Of a stretch of DNA of 64,000 nt, positions 1 to 10,820 are shown piece by piece. Each line of letters begins with the position of its first letter. The stretch's first letter is position 1. The notes under the pieces are model-generated. The model saw only the letters and a list, made by a program, of their open reading frames with translations, ran no database searches and was not told the origin of the DNA. The stretch spans positions 1,068,437 to 1,132,436 of the forward strand of contig NW_022985067.1 in the NCBI RefSeq assembly GCF_010015585.1, given 5' to 3'. Origin of the DNA: Eremomyces bilateralis CBS 781.70 (Eukaryota; Ascomycota; Dothideomycetes; Eremomycetales; Eremomycetaceae). A program made the translations under genes and the position numbers.

Positions 1-496
1 AAACGTCCGGAAAGTTCCGTGTCCCTCTGATCCTTGGCAAAATGATTGGCTGAAAAGTTATTTCATCTCGGAACTCTGTGGACTTCGTCGTTGCCGCCGT
101 CGCTGGGACCTGCGATCTCGTTAACTACATGAGCACCTTTTCACTAGTCTCACGGCATCAGACATATCCTACATCCGATTTCAATAGGAAAACAGCAGAT
201 TAGAATGTATATAGGCTTCTGCATATAGGCTTCTACATTCTAGGGGGTTGTTAGGGGAAGTGGGACATAGCATTGTAAGGTATAGACAATTCGACACTAT
301 AGAGCAGTCGAGTCTCACGGACAACGTCAATAGAAAAAAGTAAAGAAAAGGAAAGCAAGATCCTCAAGACATCTCCAGGCATCGTCTATGTTCTTATACC
401 GGCCGACAGTCCTGAAATCATCTACACAGACACTCGTTGCCTTCATCGTGTACGAAACCACTCAATTCCGAGGAGGAGGACATTCTTGCTTCCTGA
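1..496. other. Unassigned left edge
   Basis: No supported gene. There is a short direct repeat of ATATAGGCTTCT near 208-233. The frame of the helicase that follows is closed by a stop codon at 494-496, so any further N-terminal part of that element is missing, in another frame or outside the window. Confidence 0.5.
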
Positions 497-598
497 CAAG
501 AGCTTGCACAAGTTTGCCCCGGTCGAGATGGTGCGCAGGTCGAGGACCCTGATCGTATTGGCGATCGAGAAATTGACCGTGCATATATCCTTGATGGC

Positions 599-2185
599 AT
601 GATCGGTAACTATCTCGACCTCGACCTCGAGTTCTGGAAGCGGATGAAGGCGGACTTTCCGGCCAACTTAGTAGCCGTTGCTGCTGGTACATATGCTAGC
701 CTAAATGGCAAACAGAAACTCTGCCAGGACCTCGTCATGCGTCACTTTCACGCCTACCAGGAGCACCGGCCTCCGCCTCAGCTCCTGCTAAGCATCGATG
801 GTAAGGGTGGGACAGGGAAGACGTACCTTATTATGATCCTTTCCGAGGCGCTTGAGACTGTCGCGAGTGCGATAGGCCATACTACCTCCCCAATCATTCG
901 AGCTGCTCCTACCGGTGTGGCCGCGCACAATATTTCGGGTAGGACCCTTCATTCTCTATTCCGCCTCACTCCAAAGGCCAGGCAGTACGAAAAGTTGTCA
1001 AAGCAAGCCGCTCAGGCTATTCAGGCTGCATTCAAAGGTGTTCAATATATCGTCATTGACGAGAAGTCAATGGTTGGTTTGAAACTCCTTGCTTGGATTG
1101 ACCGTCGATGCAAGGAGATTTGGCCTGATCGTAGTGACCTTCCATTTGGTGGCCTCAACGTTATCCTAGCTGGCGACTTCTTCCAGCTGCCGCCTGTTGG
1201 CGAGAAGCCTCTCTTTACCGGCCAGAACAACATTTCAAAGAACATCGATGAAAGTCATGGCCATAGACTCTACCAAGGCTTCTTCCGAACGATTGAGCTA
1301 GACGTTGTTGTCCGTCAGCAGGGACCTGAGGAGGCAATGTTTCGAAATGCACTCGAAGACTTACGAACCGGGAATGTCACGGTTGATAACTGGCGCCTTC
1401 TTGCCACGCGAGTTGCTTCTACCCTCTCGCCCAGTGACGTCCAAAGCTTCCAAGGTACCCTTCACGTCTACGCCAAAAAGGCAGACGTCATTCAATTCAA
1501 CCATACACAGATGCGCGAAAGTGGCCGACCAGTTGTCCTGATGATTGCAACTAATGAGGGGAAAGATGCAGCGAGCGCCACTACCGAACAAGCTGGTAAC
1601 CTGCAGAACATCCTCCCTATATCTATTGGTTGCCGTGTCATGCTTACCGAGAATATCTGGACCGAACGAGGATTGGTAAACGGTACTATGGGTAATGTAC
1701 GCGACATGGCCTGGGAAGCGGACGTTGAAGATCCCCGGAAGTCGCCTCCTACGGCATTATTGGTTGCGTTCGATAGCTATAATGGTCCATCCTTTCGGGA
1801 GGTTAACGGCGAAAAGCTCGTGCCTATATTCCGGTCCCGCCGAGACTTCGTTCACGGTTCTGTCGCCTGCCTGCGTACCCAGTTTCCATTGGTTCTAGCG
1901 TATGCTATCACCATCCACAAGAGCCAGGGAATGACACTTGAAAAGGCAGTGTTAAACATCGCTGATAAGCGGGACTTTGCGCCGGGATTAACTTATGTAG
2001 CTGTCTCGCGTGTTAAGTCGCTGAAAGGGGTGTTATTCGAAGAATCGTTTGACCTACCGCGATTGCGCATGCAGAAAACTGCTACAACTCAAGCCAGGAA
2101 CGATGATGTCGCTCGGCGGGCATTCTATCACGTCGCGTCCTCCGTACATACTACATACCGTCTACTCCTTGCGCAGCATGGCTAA
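599..2185 (+). CDS. PIF1-type DNA helicase, probable Helitron-derived fragment
   Basis: Intronless frame of 528 codons from the first ATG; the same frame is open back to 497 and that part also reads like the element family (acidic, ending in YILDGMIGNY). It holds superfamily 1B helicase motifs: Walker A GKGGTGKT (residues 68-75), motif Ia APTGVAAHNISGRTLHSLF, Walker B VIDEKSM with Asp154-Glu155, motif III GDFFQLPPV (192-200), and near the C-terminus IHKSQGMTLEKA and YVAVSRVKSLKGV. Known family members are the genome-maintenance helicase Pif1 and the helicase half of Helitron Rep/Hel proteins. This frame lacks both the mitochondrial/nuclear N-terminal region of cellular Pif1 and any Rep nuclease motif, which favours a Helitron remnant or a stand-alone relative common in fungi. 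No clear TC...CTRR ends with hairpin were found. The helicase core itself looks intact. Confidence 0.8.
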   Translation: MIGNYLDLDLEFWKRMKADFPANLVAVAAGTYASLNGKQKLCQDLVMRHFHAYQEHRPPPQLLLSIDGKGGTGKTYLIMILSEALETVASAIGHTTSPIIRAAPTGVAAHNISGRTLHSLFRLTPKARQYEKLSKQAAQAIQAAFKGVQYIVIDEKSMVGLKLLAWIDRRCKEIWPDRSDLPFGGLNVILAGDFFQLPPVGEKPLFTGQNNISKNIDESHGHRLYQGFFRTIELDVVVRQQGPEEAMFRNALEDLRTGNVTVDNWRLLATRVASTLSPSDVQSFQGTLHVYAKKADVIQFNHTQMRESGRPVVLMIATNEGKDAASATTEQAGNLQNILPISIGCRVMLTENIWTERGLVNGTMGNVRDMAWEADVEDPRKSPPTALLVAFDSYNGPSFREVNGEKLVPIFRSRRDFVHGSVACLRTQFPLVLAYAITIHKSQGMTLEKAVLNIADKRDFAPGLTYVAVSRVKSLKGVLFEESFDLPRLRMQKTATTQARNDDVARRAFYHVASSVHTTYRLLLAQHG

Positions 2186-3502
2186 TGTGTCTATACAGGA
2201 TCCTCAGCAATTCGCGGTCGGTTTCATGCCACCGCCTCTACGACGTGTTTAACTTCCTGTCCGATCATCCTCTCCACCTCGGAGGTCGTCCCTGCTACTT
2301 GCGAGTGAGATCGATATACCTACAACAGGGTCTAACCCGTCCGGCACTCAAGGTTCCTGAATGGAGTCTGCGTAGATAGATCAAAATCAACTAGTTATAG
2401 TATATCATCTGCTGTTTATTTCATTATAAGTGGTTTAGCTACCGATGAAACCAGTACTAATAAGCGCGTGTGCTTGACTCTGTTCGCCCAAGGGCAATGA
2501 TGATACAAGATACACAGATGAATGAATCAAGCACACGGTCAGATCAAAAGTCGCTGTGATTGGCCGCAAAGGTTCAGGACTTCATCAGCAAACTGTGACT
2601 GGGTAATTATGTTATTAAAACTTGGGAGGTTCTGCTCCCTACGCTGCGCACCCCTTGGGTCCATTTATGACCCTCGGCCGTATTTTACTACGTACAATGT
2701 CTGTAGTGCATGAGTTAGTAGGGTTATATGCTCCATCAGTGCGACCTGGTTGTTATACAGGATCGATTAATGGGAAATGGGCGAGACCTCCAATACCTTC
2801 CTGCCTTGAGAGAGCAAAAGGGAGTTCGGGAAAGATCAGATCTTGACGAAACATTGGGGCGTCTTGGTTCGTGGCTCTGGGGATATCTGTGATATCACGA
2901 GGGCAAGTCAAGGACATTCGACCCTGATCGTGTCTTTGGAAGGGCCGCAAGGCTACGAACAAGCGTCTCATTCCGTATAATATGGCTAAAAGTACTTCGA
3001 TACATCTCACCTCGGAAAGGGGGGGGAAATCACCTTCGGGGCCAAGCTGTTGCAAATCAAATAGGCCAGCGCGCCAAAATGTCGATCGAGCCAGGTTTCC
3101 ACCTTGATTTCTTGTTTCCATTGAAAACCTTCATGTCAAATCTTTCTGATGAATCCTCGCCCAGAGCGCCGAAGCTCCATAAATTCATCCATGCGGGGTG
3201 GACGTGATAGAGGGACACCATTTGAATCGGGTCCTCAAGCAAACATTATTATACATTAAATTAAGATCCTTAATGAGAAATCAAATTGAATAAATCATCA
3301 GGGACTGGGTGAGCGTTTTCGGGTGCTCTCTGGACACCTCATAACCGTCGAATTTGTCCACCTCGGATGGCTGTAATTGTCCCTAAGCGTCAAGCCAACA
3401 TCAACCGTATCTAAACCCTGGCAGTGGACTTGGTGTGGGCTCCTAGAATGGGGAATCAGAAACTTCCTTTTAGTCTGGGCTAACGAGTATCATAATATAT
3501 CC
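2186..3502. other. Gene-poor stretch after the helicase
   Basis: No gene supported. A 122-codon minus-strand frame lies at 2753-3121 but shows no recognisable motif. A CTAG preceding an AT-rich stretch near 2388-2391 could be a Helitron-like 3' end, but no stem-loop precedes it. Confidence 0.4.
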
Positions 3503-3593
3503 GGGGATGTAGCTCATTTGGTAGAGCGTCCGCTTCGCATTCGATCTGAAACGTGACTGCGGAAGGTACAGTGTTCGACTCGCTGCTTCTCCA
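3503..3593 (+). tRNA. tRNA-Ala(CGC) with intron
   Basis: Folds as a cloverleaf. The acceptor stem starts GGGGATG and pairs with CTTCTCC before discriminator A at 3593, with one G-U pair and one T-T mismatch at pair 6-67. The D arm is GCTC/GAGC, the anticodon stem TCCGC/GCGGA, and the T arm CAGTG-TTCGACT-CGCTG. Anticodon CGC lies at 3536-3538. An intron of about 18 bases (3540-3557) follows position 37, the canonical place for nuclear tRNA introns. Box A (TAGCTCATTTGG) and box B (GTTCGACTC) are present, as expected for RNA polymerase III. Confidence 0.88.
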
Positions 3594-3597
3594 TTTC

Positions 3598-3602
3598 TTT
3601 TT
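3598..3602 (+). terminator. Pol III T-run terminator
   Basis: A run of five T starts four bases after the tRNA-Ala 3' end; a second T-run follows at about 3607-3611. This is the usual RNA polymerase III stop signal. Confidence 0.6.
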
Positions 3603-3901
3603 GCACTTTTTGACAAATGTCTATGTTGTAGATTATTTTCAAAGCCATTCCCTGATGGCTGTGGACGTGGAAATTCTGGAGGTTGATTTTTGGTGGAGGA
3701 CGGGGAAGTCACGCTCAGGTCTTGGCAAAATCCCGACGATGGTCAAACAATTCACGACACTTTGAAACCTCCGCCAACACGACGACACGCGCAATCTACC
3801 CGAATCAACCTCTGGACTGCTCCGAATTTTTTGGTCCTTGCGATCGGAACCCATTGTCGGTTGTCTACGCATGCGATAGCCCCAACGCCGAATCTGACAT
3901 C

Positions 3902-4284
3902 ATGAGCGTTCGTCTCTCCCCACCACATCGAGTCGACCCGCCTGCTAACCGCGTCGACAGTTCGTTCCTCTCAACCCGCGGCCGATGTTGCAGGGTCTCA
4001 TCAGCAAGGAGATAATCGTGCGACTGAAATGGGGCCAGACGGAGTACCGAGGCACTCTGATCAGCATCGATTCCTACATGAACATCCAGCTGAACAACAC
4101 GGTCGAATTCATCGATGGCAAAGAGACTGGGTCGCTGGGGCAGGTCTTGATAAGGTGCGCAGGCGACACAGACACAACTCGAAAGATGCACAGCGTTCGC
4201 TAATACTGGATTTGCAGGTGTAACAACGTCTTATGGGTATCGGGGGCGGGCGCGAAGGTTGCCGATTCGGAAATGACCGGTTGA
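3902..4284 (+). CDS. smf1: Small nuclear ribonucleoprotein Sm F
   Basis: Three exons, 3902-3907, 3961-4154 and 4218-4284, give an 88-residue protein starting [15 protein letters not shown]. The first exon is only six bases (Met-Ser); intron 1 ends with a CTGCTAAC branch site and ACAG, intron 2 has donor GTGCGC, branch CTAAT and acceptor GCAG. The Sm1 motif ([20 protein letters not shown]) and Sm2 motif ([13 protein letters not shown]) are complete, and the Trp-Gly-x-Glu-Tyr region and length match SmF. In the cell it is one of the seven Sm proteins forming the ring on the U1, U2, U4 and U5 snRNAs of the spliceosome. It starts about 310 bases after the tRNA gene and is convergent with rtp1. 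Confidence 0.93.
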
Positions 4285-4565
4285 AGCGCGGACAGCGGGA
4301 GCGTTGCATGAGTTTCATAACAGTAAGAAGAAGAGGATACACCGATTGCGCAAATGTGGGAGATAGCGCGTCCAAACTGGACGCCAGGAGATTCCTGCGC
4401 AAATGCGGAACAGGTCCCAGGGACGATCGGACTTCATGTCGGGACGGGACGCAAGAAGGATGCCTACAAAACTGTGTCGTCTTTCTACGCATGATGCACT
4501 ACTATAAGTAGACGAAAAGATGGAGCGGGAGCTTCATTTTATTGCATTAACTACCAATATCGAGT

Positions 4566-7500
4566 CTAGTCTATCTCCTCAATCACAGGCTTCTTCGACG
4601 TCTCTTTATCTTTCAACGGGTTGACATCAAGGCCTTGCAAATCGTCGCTAAGGCCCGCTGCTGAAAGCTGCTCCCGGCCGTTCCTATTAAGCAACATCTT
4701 CATCCTCCATGCCTCCAGACTTTCAAGCACTGATCCGACATGGTCCTTCACAAGTTCATCCTCGTCCATATCAAGCACCCATAGCAGCACCTTTTCAATC
4801 CTGGTCCACTCAATCACCCCTGCGACGAAATCCAGAGAGTCGCCGTTCTCTTGCGCAGAATCAAGGGCTAGCAGCGTCGATAAGAAGATAAGGACGGCGT
4901 TTCGCCGAAGAATGGCTTTCTCGGGGCCTCGCTCCATAAAGAGGATAGAGATAGTGAGCTCTTCAATCCGTTCCCAATACTCGGCCACGAAGAGATCGAG
5001 CGCGCTTTCAAGGAGCTGGGCCAGAATGCTCAACGCTGAAACACGGATCCGGACATCCTCGTTTTTTCCAGTCTCTTGCCAACCCATGATGATGTTCGTC
5101 AGTAGCTCTGCATCAAGCCGATCTTCTTCGTTGTCCACGGGCTCAATGAGCGGGGCATCGGGTGCATCCCCTCCCCAAGCTTCGCTTCGTTCCGACTCCA
5201 ACTCCTGTTTCTGCTCCGCATCTTGTATGCGCCGATTCATCTCTCGGCTCCTTGCACCGCGTCTCGATGCGACCTGGATTGCTTTCCTGGCCATGTCCCT
5301 TGCAGACGTTTGCCAGTTCATACGCAGCGCCACGTTTCGATCCTCCGCCTTATTCTTGGTTAACCGAATCAGCGCTTCTGCCAAACGTTGGCGACTGTCA
5401 ATGCCCATTTTCTCCTCGTAATCGTCGAACGCTTGAAGTGCCATCGACACAACCATATGATCGGATTTCATCGCGAGTGCAACAAAGGCGTCGATCGCTG
5501 GCTGAAAAACAAAATCGTCCTCTTCGACTTCAATGGCATCGATGAGCATAGCGGCGAATGCAAGAGCGCTTCTGACTTTTGATGTAGACTGAATCAGCCG
5601 AGTAATATCTTGTATTGCCTGTCGGCGGATTGGAGGTTCTTGGGCAATGAGAGACTCCTCAGCGGCCGCGAGCAACCGTAGGTGTTCTTTCAGTGTGTTA
5701 TCTGCATCGATTCCCTGAACTTCGGTAAGTGCCGAACCTGGTTCCTCCATCCTCCTCAGGACGGCCATCATCGAATCGCGGAATACTTCATTCAGTGGAG
5801 GAGTGACGTCAAGCAGCAATCGTCGAAGGAGGGAGAATATCTCTTTCCGCTCGTGCGATGATTCTTCGATTATCTCTGGAACACCCGTCCGAACCACAAG
5901 ATCCAAGATCTCCAGCGCGATCGCAAGGATGGTGTCTTCCTCAGGATTGTTGTTATCACCCTCGTGTATGGACTCAACCCGAAATTTATGGCCGTTGTTT
6001 CTTTGCTTGGCAGCCTGTAGTCTGGCATGAAAGACTCTGATCACCAGTTCCAGTGTTCTTTTCGGTGTTGCTATGAGGAGGCGCGATTGGCTTTTCAATA
6101 TGGCCTGCGCGAGCTTCATCCGAAGAAGACGTTCAGCCGACACTTTATCGAGCTCATCCTCCAGGGTCGCTCTTGGTAAATTCATCTGCGCCAGTTTCGC
6201 GACCGGGCTACCTATTTGGGTGCTATTATCAGAGCTGCTATCTTGGGAAAGCAGCCAGTCTTCGATGATAGCCAGGTAGATGGATGCTTTCTCTTCATCC
6301 GCCACTCTAGCTGATGATAGGATATCGATAAATTGGTAGACCGCGATGTCAACCTTCTTGACAGTCTGGATAAAATCTTGAAAGTCTGTATTTCCTTTTC
6401 GACCCCTGATCTCGACTCCCCCGTGAGAGCCGGGGCCGAAGGTCCATTCCAACGGCCCATCCCAAAGGAGCCGGGAGCGGAGGACTTTGAGGTGCTCTAT
6501 TGAAGGCACGAGCAGAAAAAATGCTTTTAAAAGCGACATGCTCAATGTTTCGTATGCTGGGTCGACAGCGTGAACCTTTGAAAATATGGAAATCGCCCAT
6601 AAAGAAAGAAAGACTTGAGGGATGATTCTTGCGGCGATGCTCGCATGTGGTCGACCCATGACAAGCTTTCCAAGAAGATTGAGTGCAAACCATACGTCAC
6701 TATCCTTAACCCAAGGTCGAGAGGTATCGTGCTCGGTTACGTGAGGGTCGGCTAAGGTGCCGCCAGTGAGATAAGGCGGAGGGTTCAAAAGCTCGATCAG
6801 TGGCTTGACGTAGAAGTTCCAACCCCATGCCCCTGGTGCTCCTGAGCTCTTTTTGTTAAGGATCCCTTGTGCGATGATGAAAGCAGCAGCCTTGCTCAAC
6901 TCCGGTCCTGCCTTCTCGCCGAGTAGTTCGATCAACTGTTGTCCCGTATTGTAGAAAAAGGAAGAATCTTCTCCTCTTGGCAGGGCGGAGAATAGCTTCG
7001 CACATTCTTGTAGCGCCTCTAGCGGGAGAGGCAATGCTTCGGGCTGACCCCCTTGTACAGGGGTCGAACTACCAGCTCGAGCATGCTTGCCTGCGATGAA
7101 CTCGATTGTTTGCAGTACACCTCCTGGCCGAAGTGGAAGTCGTGCCAGCGTCCGACCAAGTTCAGCCTGCACCAGTTCCGGCAAAGGAGATGACATGAGG
7201 GCCGTGAATGTGAAGAGTAATCTCGAGATTGGGGACCTTTAATATGACAAGTTCAGCTGTGGAATGAAACCATCGTTGATCACGAGAGTGAATAGCGAGT
7301 CAGAGACTCGACTCCAACAATGCGAAAGGAAAATCAGACTCGAATAATAAGTTAAACAGATGAATTGGAGAGGAGAAACTCTGGGCAGGAAATGGGGGTT
7401 CTCAATGGCGGTTGGGCTGGTTGAAGGAGTGGAAAGACCTACCGGTCTACGAGTCGCTCGAACGAGCCCTTAATTTTCTCCTCACTCATTTCGGTATTAC

Positions 7501-8100
7501 CACCAAAAGAGTACCACGCAGTTGCGGAGACGATATCCATGAAACCTTGGTCTATTACCAGAGATGCAATACCGAGAGTAGGCTCCTCGACCAGTTTGTT
7601 GAGCGCAAGGAGTGCGCCTTCAAAGATCTCTTGATCCGGTGCCGGCAAGGGGCTTGACGGACTGAAGAGCACAGATCTAGTTCTTCTGTCATAGGGAATT
7701 CTGGTATGCTGCTGCATGAGCGGGTAGATGCCCCATACCACGATGAGGTCAAGCAGATAGTACACGTATTTAACAACCTCTGAATCGAGACTCGGTAATT
7801 CATTTTTGGCGCGAACCTTGGTTTGGTCTTCCCGGATGGAAGCATGGATCCTGTTCAGGATTCCAATGGCAGTCGGAATGTCCGTCGATGTAGTTTCCGC
7901 ATCGATATTAGGCTGCTGAACGACTTTCGCGAGATCCGAATGGGACGAAGACGTCGCCGCTCCATGTTTGACTGTGAAGTTTCAATATCAAGATCCATGG
8001 CCCAAGTTTCCACAAACAAACCGCTGGTCAAGAGTGGCGCTATGAACGTCCGCGCCGCCTCCACAGCCTTCATGACGTCGTTATTCTTGGACAGTGCCAT
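4566..8100 (-). CDS. rtp1: Rtp1/TANGO6-like RNA polymerase II assembly and import factor
   Basis: Three exons on the minus strand, 8022-8100, 7443-7971 and 4566-7236, encode 1092 residues starting MALSKNNDVMKAVEAARTF. Intron 1 (50 bases) ends CACAG; intron 2 is 206 bases with donor GTAGGT and acceptor AAAG; both keep frame. The protein is all-helical and HEAT-like. Its C-terminal parts match what I recall of the RTP1_C1 and RTP1_C2 domains: a repeat with VRIRVSALSILAQLLE, then RRNAVLIFLSTLLA, and a final DEDELVKDHVGSVLESLEAW. Yeast Rtp1 binds RNA polymerase II subunits and the R2TP complex and helps nuclear import of the polymerase. A charged Glu/Lys-rich linker precedes the C-terminal domain. 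A shorter start at 7196 is possible but would drop the conserved-looking helical N-terminus. The gene is divergent from the AT-hook gene, 497 bases away. Confidence 0.8.
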
Positions 8101-8445
8101 GACTGCTGTCTCAAGATCTTGTAGATGGTGTCGTATCAGTGTGTTCGGATCAAAGTATCAACCTGGGCATCAATACAATATTTATTGATCCAAACTACGG
8201 CTCGTTGTCAAGGATGCCACGCTGAACCATGGGACTCGAGAGTGTCGGATGATCCAATTCAAGCCTCCATGACTTCATGCACCCGCTATGCCACAGACCC
8301 TACCGTCTTTCAATTTATCAAGCATGCCCTCTGGCACAGGAAGGAATAGGTAGCAACAAGTCTAACTTGCTGTAGGTATTGGGTTTAGAACTGGATTAGA
8401 GATTGAATCACTGAAATCATGACAAAGCTGAAGTGGTGGTCATAA

Positions 8446-8453
8446 TCACGTGA
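8446..8453. promoter_or_regulatory. Palindromic E-box TCACGTGA
   Basis: Perfect palindrome TCACGTGA containing CACGTG, the site class bound by bHLH factors such as Cbf1. It lies in the 497-base divergent promoter between rtp1 and the AT-hook gene, nearer the latter. Chance occurrence cannot be excluded. Confidence 0.3.
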
Positions 8454-8597
8454 CATTAAGACGGTCATGTGATCACGCGTCAAGCTTCGCGTCACCACGT
8501 CGGCCAGAGATTCGATAAAGCACTCCATGATCATTTCAGTTGAGCGCCTACAAATCAACACCGTGCGAATGGCCAATGCCAGAAAGGGATCGCAATA

Positions 8598-10820
8598 ATG
8601 AAAAACGTCATTGCCGATTCAGAGGACGAATCCTCCGACTGGGATAATTGGCCATCAATCGCCAAACAATCGGGTAAGTTCGTCACAACACGATGTGCCG
8701 TTGCGTAGATGAATCGTGACGACCAATCTCCATTCCACAAGATGTGTGTCTTGTGCCAGTCACTAACATTCTAAGATGCACCAGATAAGCGCCATACTGA
8801 GCAACCAACTGCAGCTCGCGCGAGTAAGAAGCGTCAAAATTATGAGTCAGAAACGGGATTGTCATCTCGCTCTGGCTCGGATGCGAAGCGTCAGAAGATA
8901 GCAAAATCGAAGCATGGCTCTGTCGATAATGGAGATGGTTCCGATGAATCATTTCTCGAAATGAGCTGGTTAGATGGCCAAAGCGACGAGATGGTTGCTG
9001 TCGCATGCAATGAATATCGCACTGATGAAGCTACCACAAATCGCCCGGTATCTGACCGCGCAGGCACACCAAATGGAAGCCCTCCTGCCCATGTTTTGCA
9101 GTGGCATAAAGGGCTGACGAAGTCGAATGGAAATCAATCTTTAGACGACCACTCAACCAACCCAATCGCTGAGAGCGAAGACATCCCTCAACCGGCACCG
9201 ACGACTATGGACCTTCTTCAGACAGTTCCTGCGACCGATAGCATCTTAGGAGCATGGCAGACTACGGGTTCTATGAGGGATCAATTCTTCAACCACGAGC
9301 CTATGACCTTGTTTCCTGACCAACCAAGTACAGTGAGCAACGGCACACTCACGCAGCAGCAGCTGTATGGGGATCATCGGATAGAAGCTACTAATAACGC
9401 TGGAACGCTGGGAGACCGGCGAGTATCGGATTCCACATCCTTTCCTTGGTCCAGCTACATAAAGTCTCCTACTCTTCCATCCCAACAGCAAGCCAGCACC
9501 GCTGGGTCAATTGGAGGCAACGCAGGCAACGATAGGGAGTCTGTAGGTTTGGTTCTCACATCACAAGCCGATAATCACAACCTCGACTCGGCTATATGGG
9601 GAAGTATGAATCAAGGTGGATCACAGAATGGATCAGTACTTGTGAACACACCAACCCTGGGAGACTTTGAGCCTGAAGTGTCGCCTCCAAACGGGGATCG
9701 GTTCCAGTCGAATATTTTGCCAACTCAAGCAAAAGCAAGCCAGGATATGGATGTACCAGGCCATTCCGCGACCGAACCTTTCGAAAAGAAGAACGAGATA
9801 GACGGCCCGACCGCTCACGCTTCGGATTCAAGCTATGGTGACATTCCATCCGATGAATTAATCGGCCTGCCCAAAGAGCTTTACAATCCCCGACCTAGCC
9901 GATCGAGATCTAGCAAAGTCTCCAAAGAGTCGATTGATTTCTCGGTAAGACCCGAAAATGCCAAGAGAGAAAAGTCTCGAAAGAAAGCAAGATCCCTCGG
10001 CCATCTTATCTCACCAAAGCAGCATGACTCAGATCATATGGACGGTGCGGTCGAGGAAACCGGGCCACGGAGCGCATCATCTGGACCGGGCCACAAGAGT
10101 CGATTCGCTGCAGACCATGAAGAGGGAGCAGCCCAGCAGAGAGCTTATGTTGAGATCACACACAAACGCAAACCAAGTCAACAGACAGAACAGCTAGAGG
10201 GGCCCAAGCGTAAGAGAGGGAAGACGCGGAAGACCAAGAGCGCACCAATGCTCCCATCTTCGGAACTCATGGTATCTGAGCCAAACCCAAACCAACTCAA
10301 CTCATCAGAAGCAAAAGTTGAGGATTCCGCTGCGAAAGACGAGGAAGCTATCGATGTTCAAGAGAAGGCGACCACAGAAAATGGAACGGGAGAGAAATCA
10401 GAGGCACAAGCAATCCTTCAACAACCGCCTCCTGTCGACGTTCAGTCCCCTAAGAAGAGAGGTCGCGGGAGGGCTAAAAAACCCGCGGAGACCGGACATG
10501 TCCAAGTGCATCGGGATCTGGACCTTCCGCCTGAAGGTGCTAATATTCAAGAAGAAGCGACAGCGGCAAATGACCAGGCCCTGCGAGAGAAGACTCCGAA
10601 CATTGCTCATCATGATCCTGAGACTAATGAAGAGAAGTCGACCTCTCCAGAAAAGAAGAGCGAGCCTGGAAAAGCAAATGTGGCACACACTCTGGAGAAA
10701 GGCACAAAGCCATCGGATCGTCTCGCCCAGTCACCTCTTGGCAAGAGCAAAGTTCCATACCGTGTTGGACTGAGCAGGAGAGCAAGGATTACTCCGTTGC
10801 TTCGGGTTGTGAGGAAATGA
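8598..10820 (+). CDS. AT-hook-like nuclear protein, function unknown
   Basis: Two exons, 8598-8673 and 8776-10820, encode 706 residues starting MKNVIADSEDESSDWDNWPS. The 102-base intron has donor GTAAGT and ends CTAAG. The protein is acidic at the start and otherwise low-complexity, rich in Ser, Lys and Glu, with several basic nuclear-localisation-like runs. A KRGRGRAKK stretch in the C-terminal third resembles an AT-hook. LIGLPKELYNPRPSRSRS in the middle, followed by Lys-rich sequence, is a motif I associate with fungal proteins annotated AT DNA binding protein; that is recollection, not a search. A short basic C-terminal block (VGLSRRARITPLLRVVRK) looks conserved. No enzymatic domain is visible. 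A chromatin or DNA-binding role is inferred. Confidence 0.7.

Noticed and set aside
2386-2400. CTAG followed by an AT-rich stretch as a Helitron 3' end
   Set aside because: Helitron 3' ends need a short hairpin just before CTRR, and none is visible here.
2753-3121. 122-codon minus-strand frame
   Set aside because: No motif, no neighbours and ordinary length for chance frames at this base composition.
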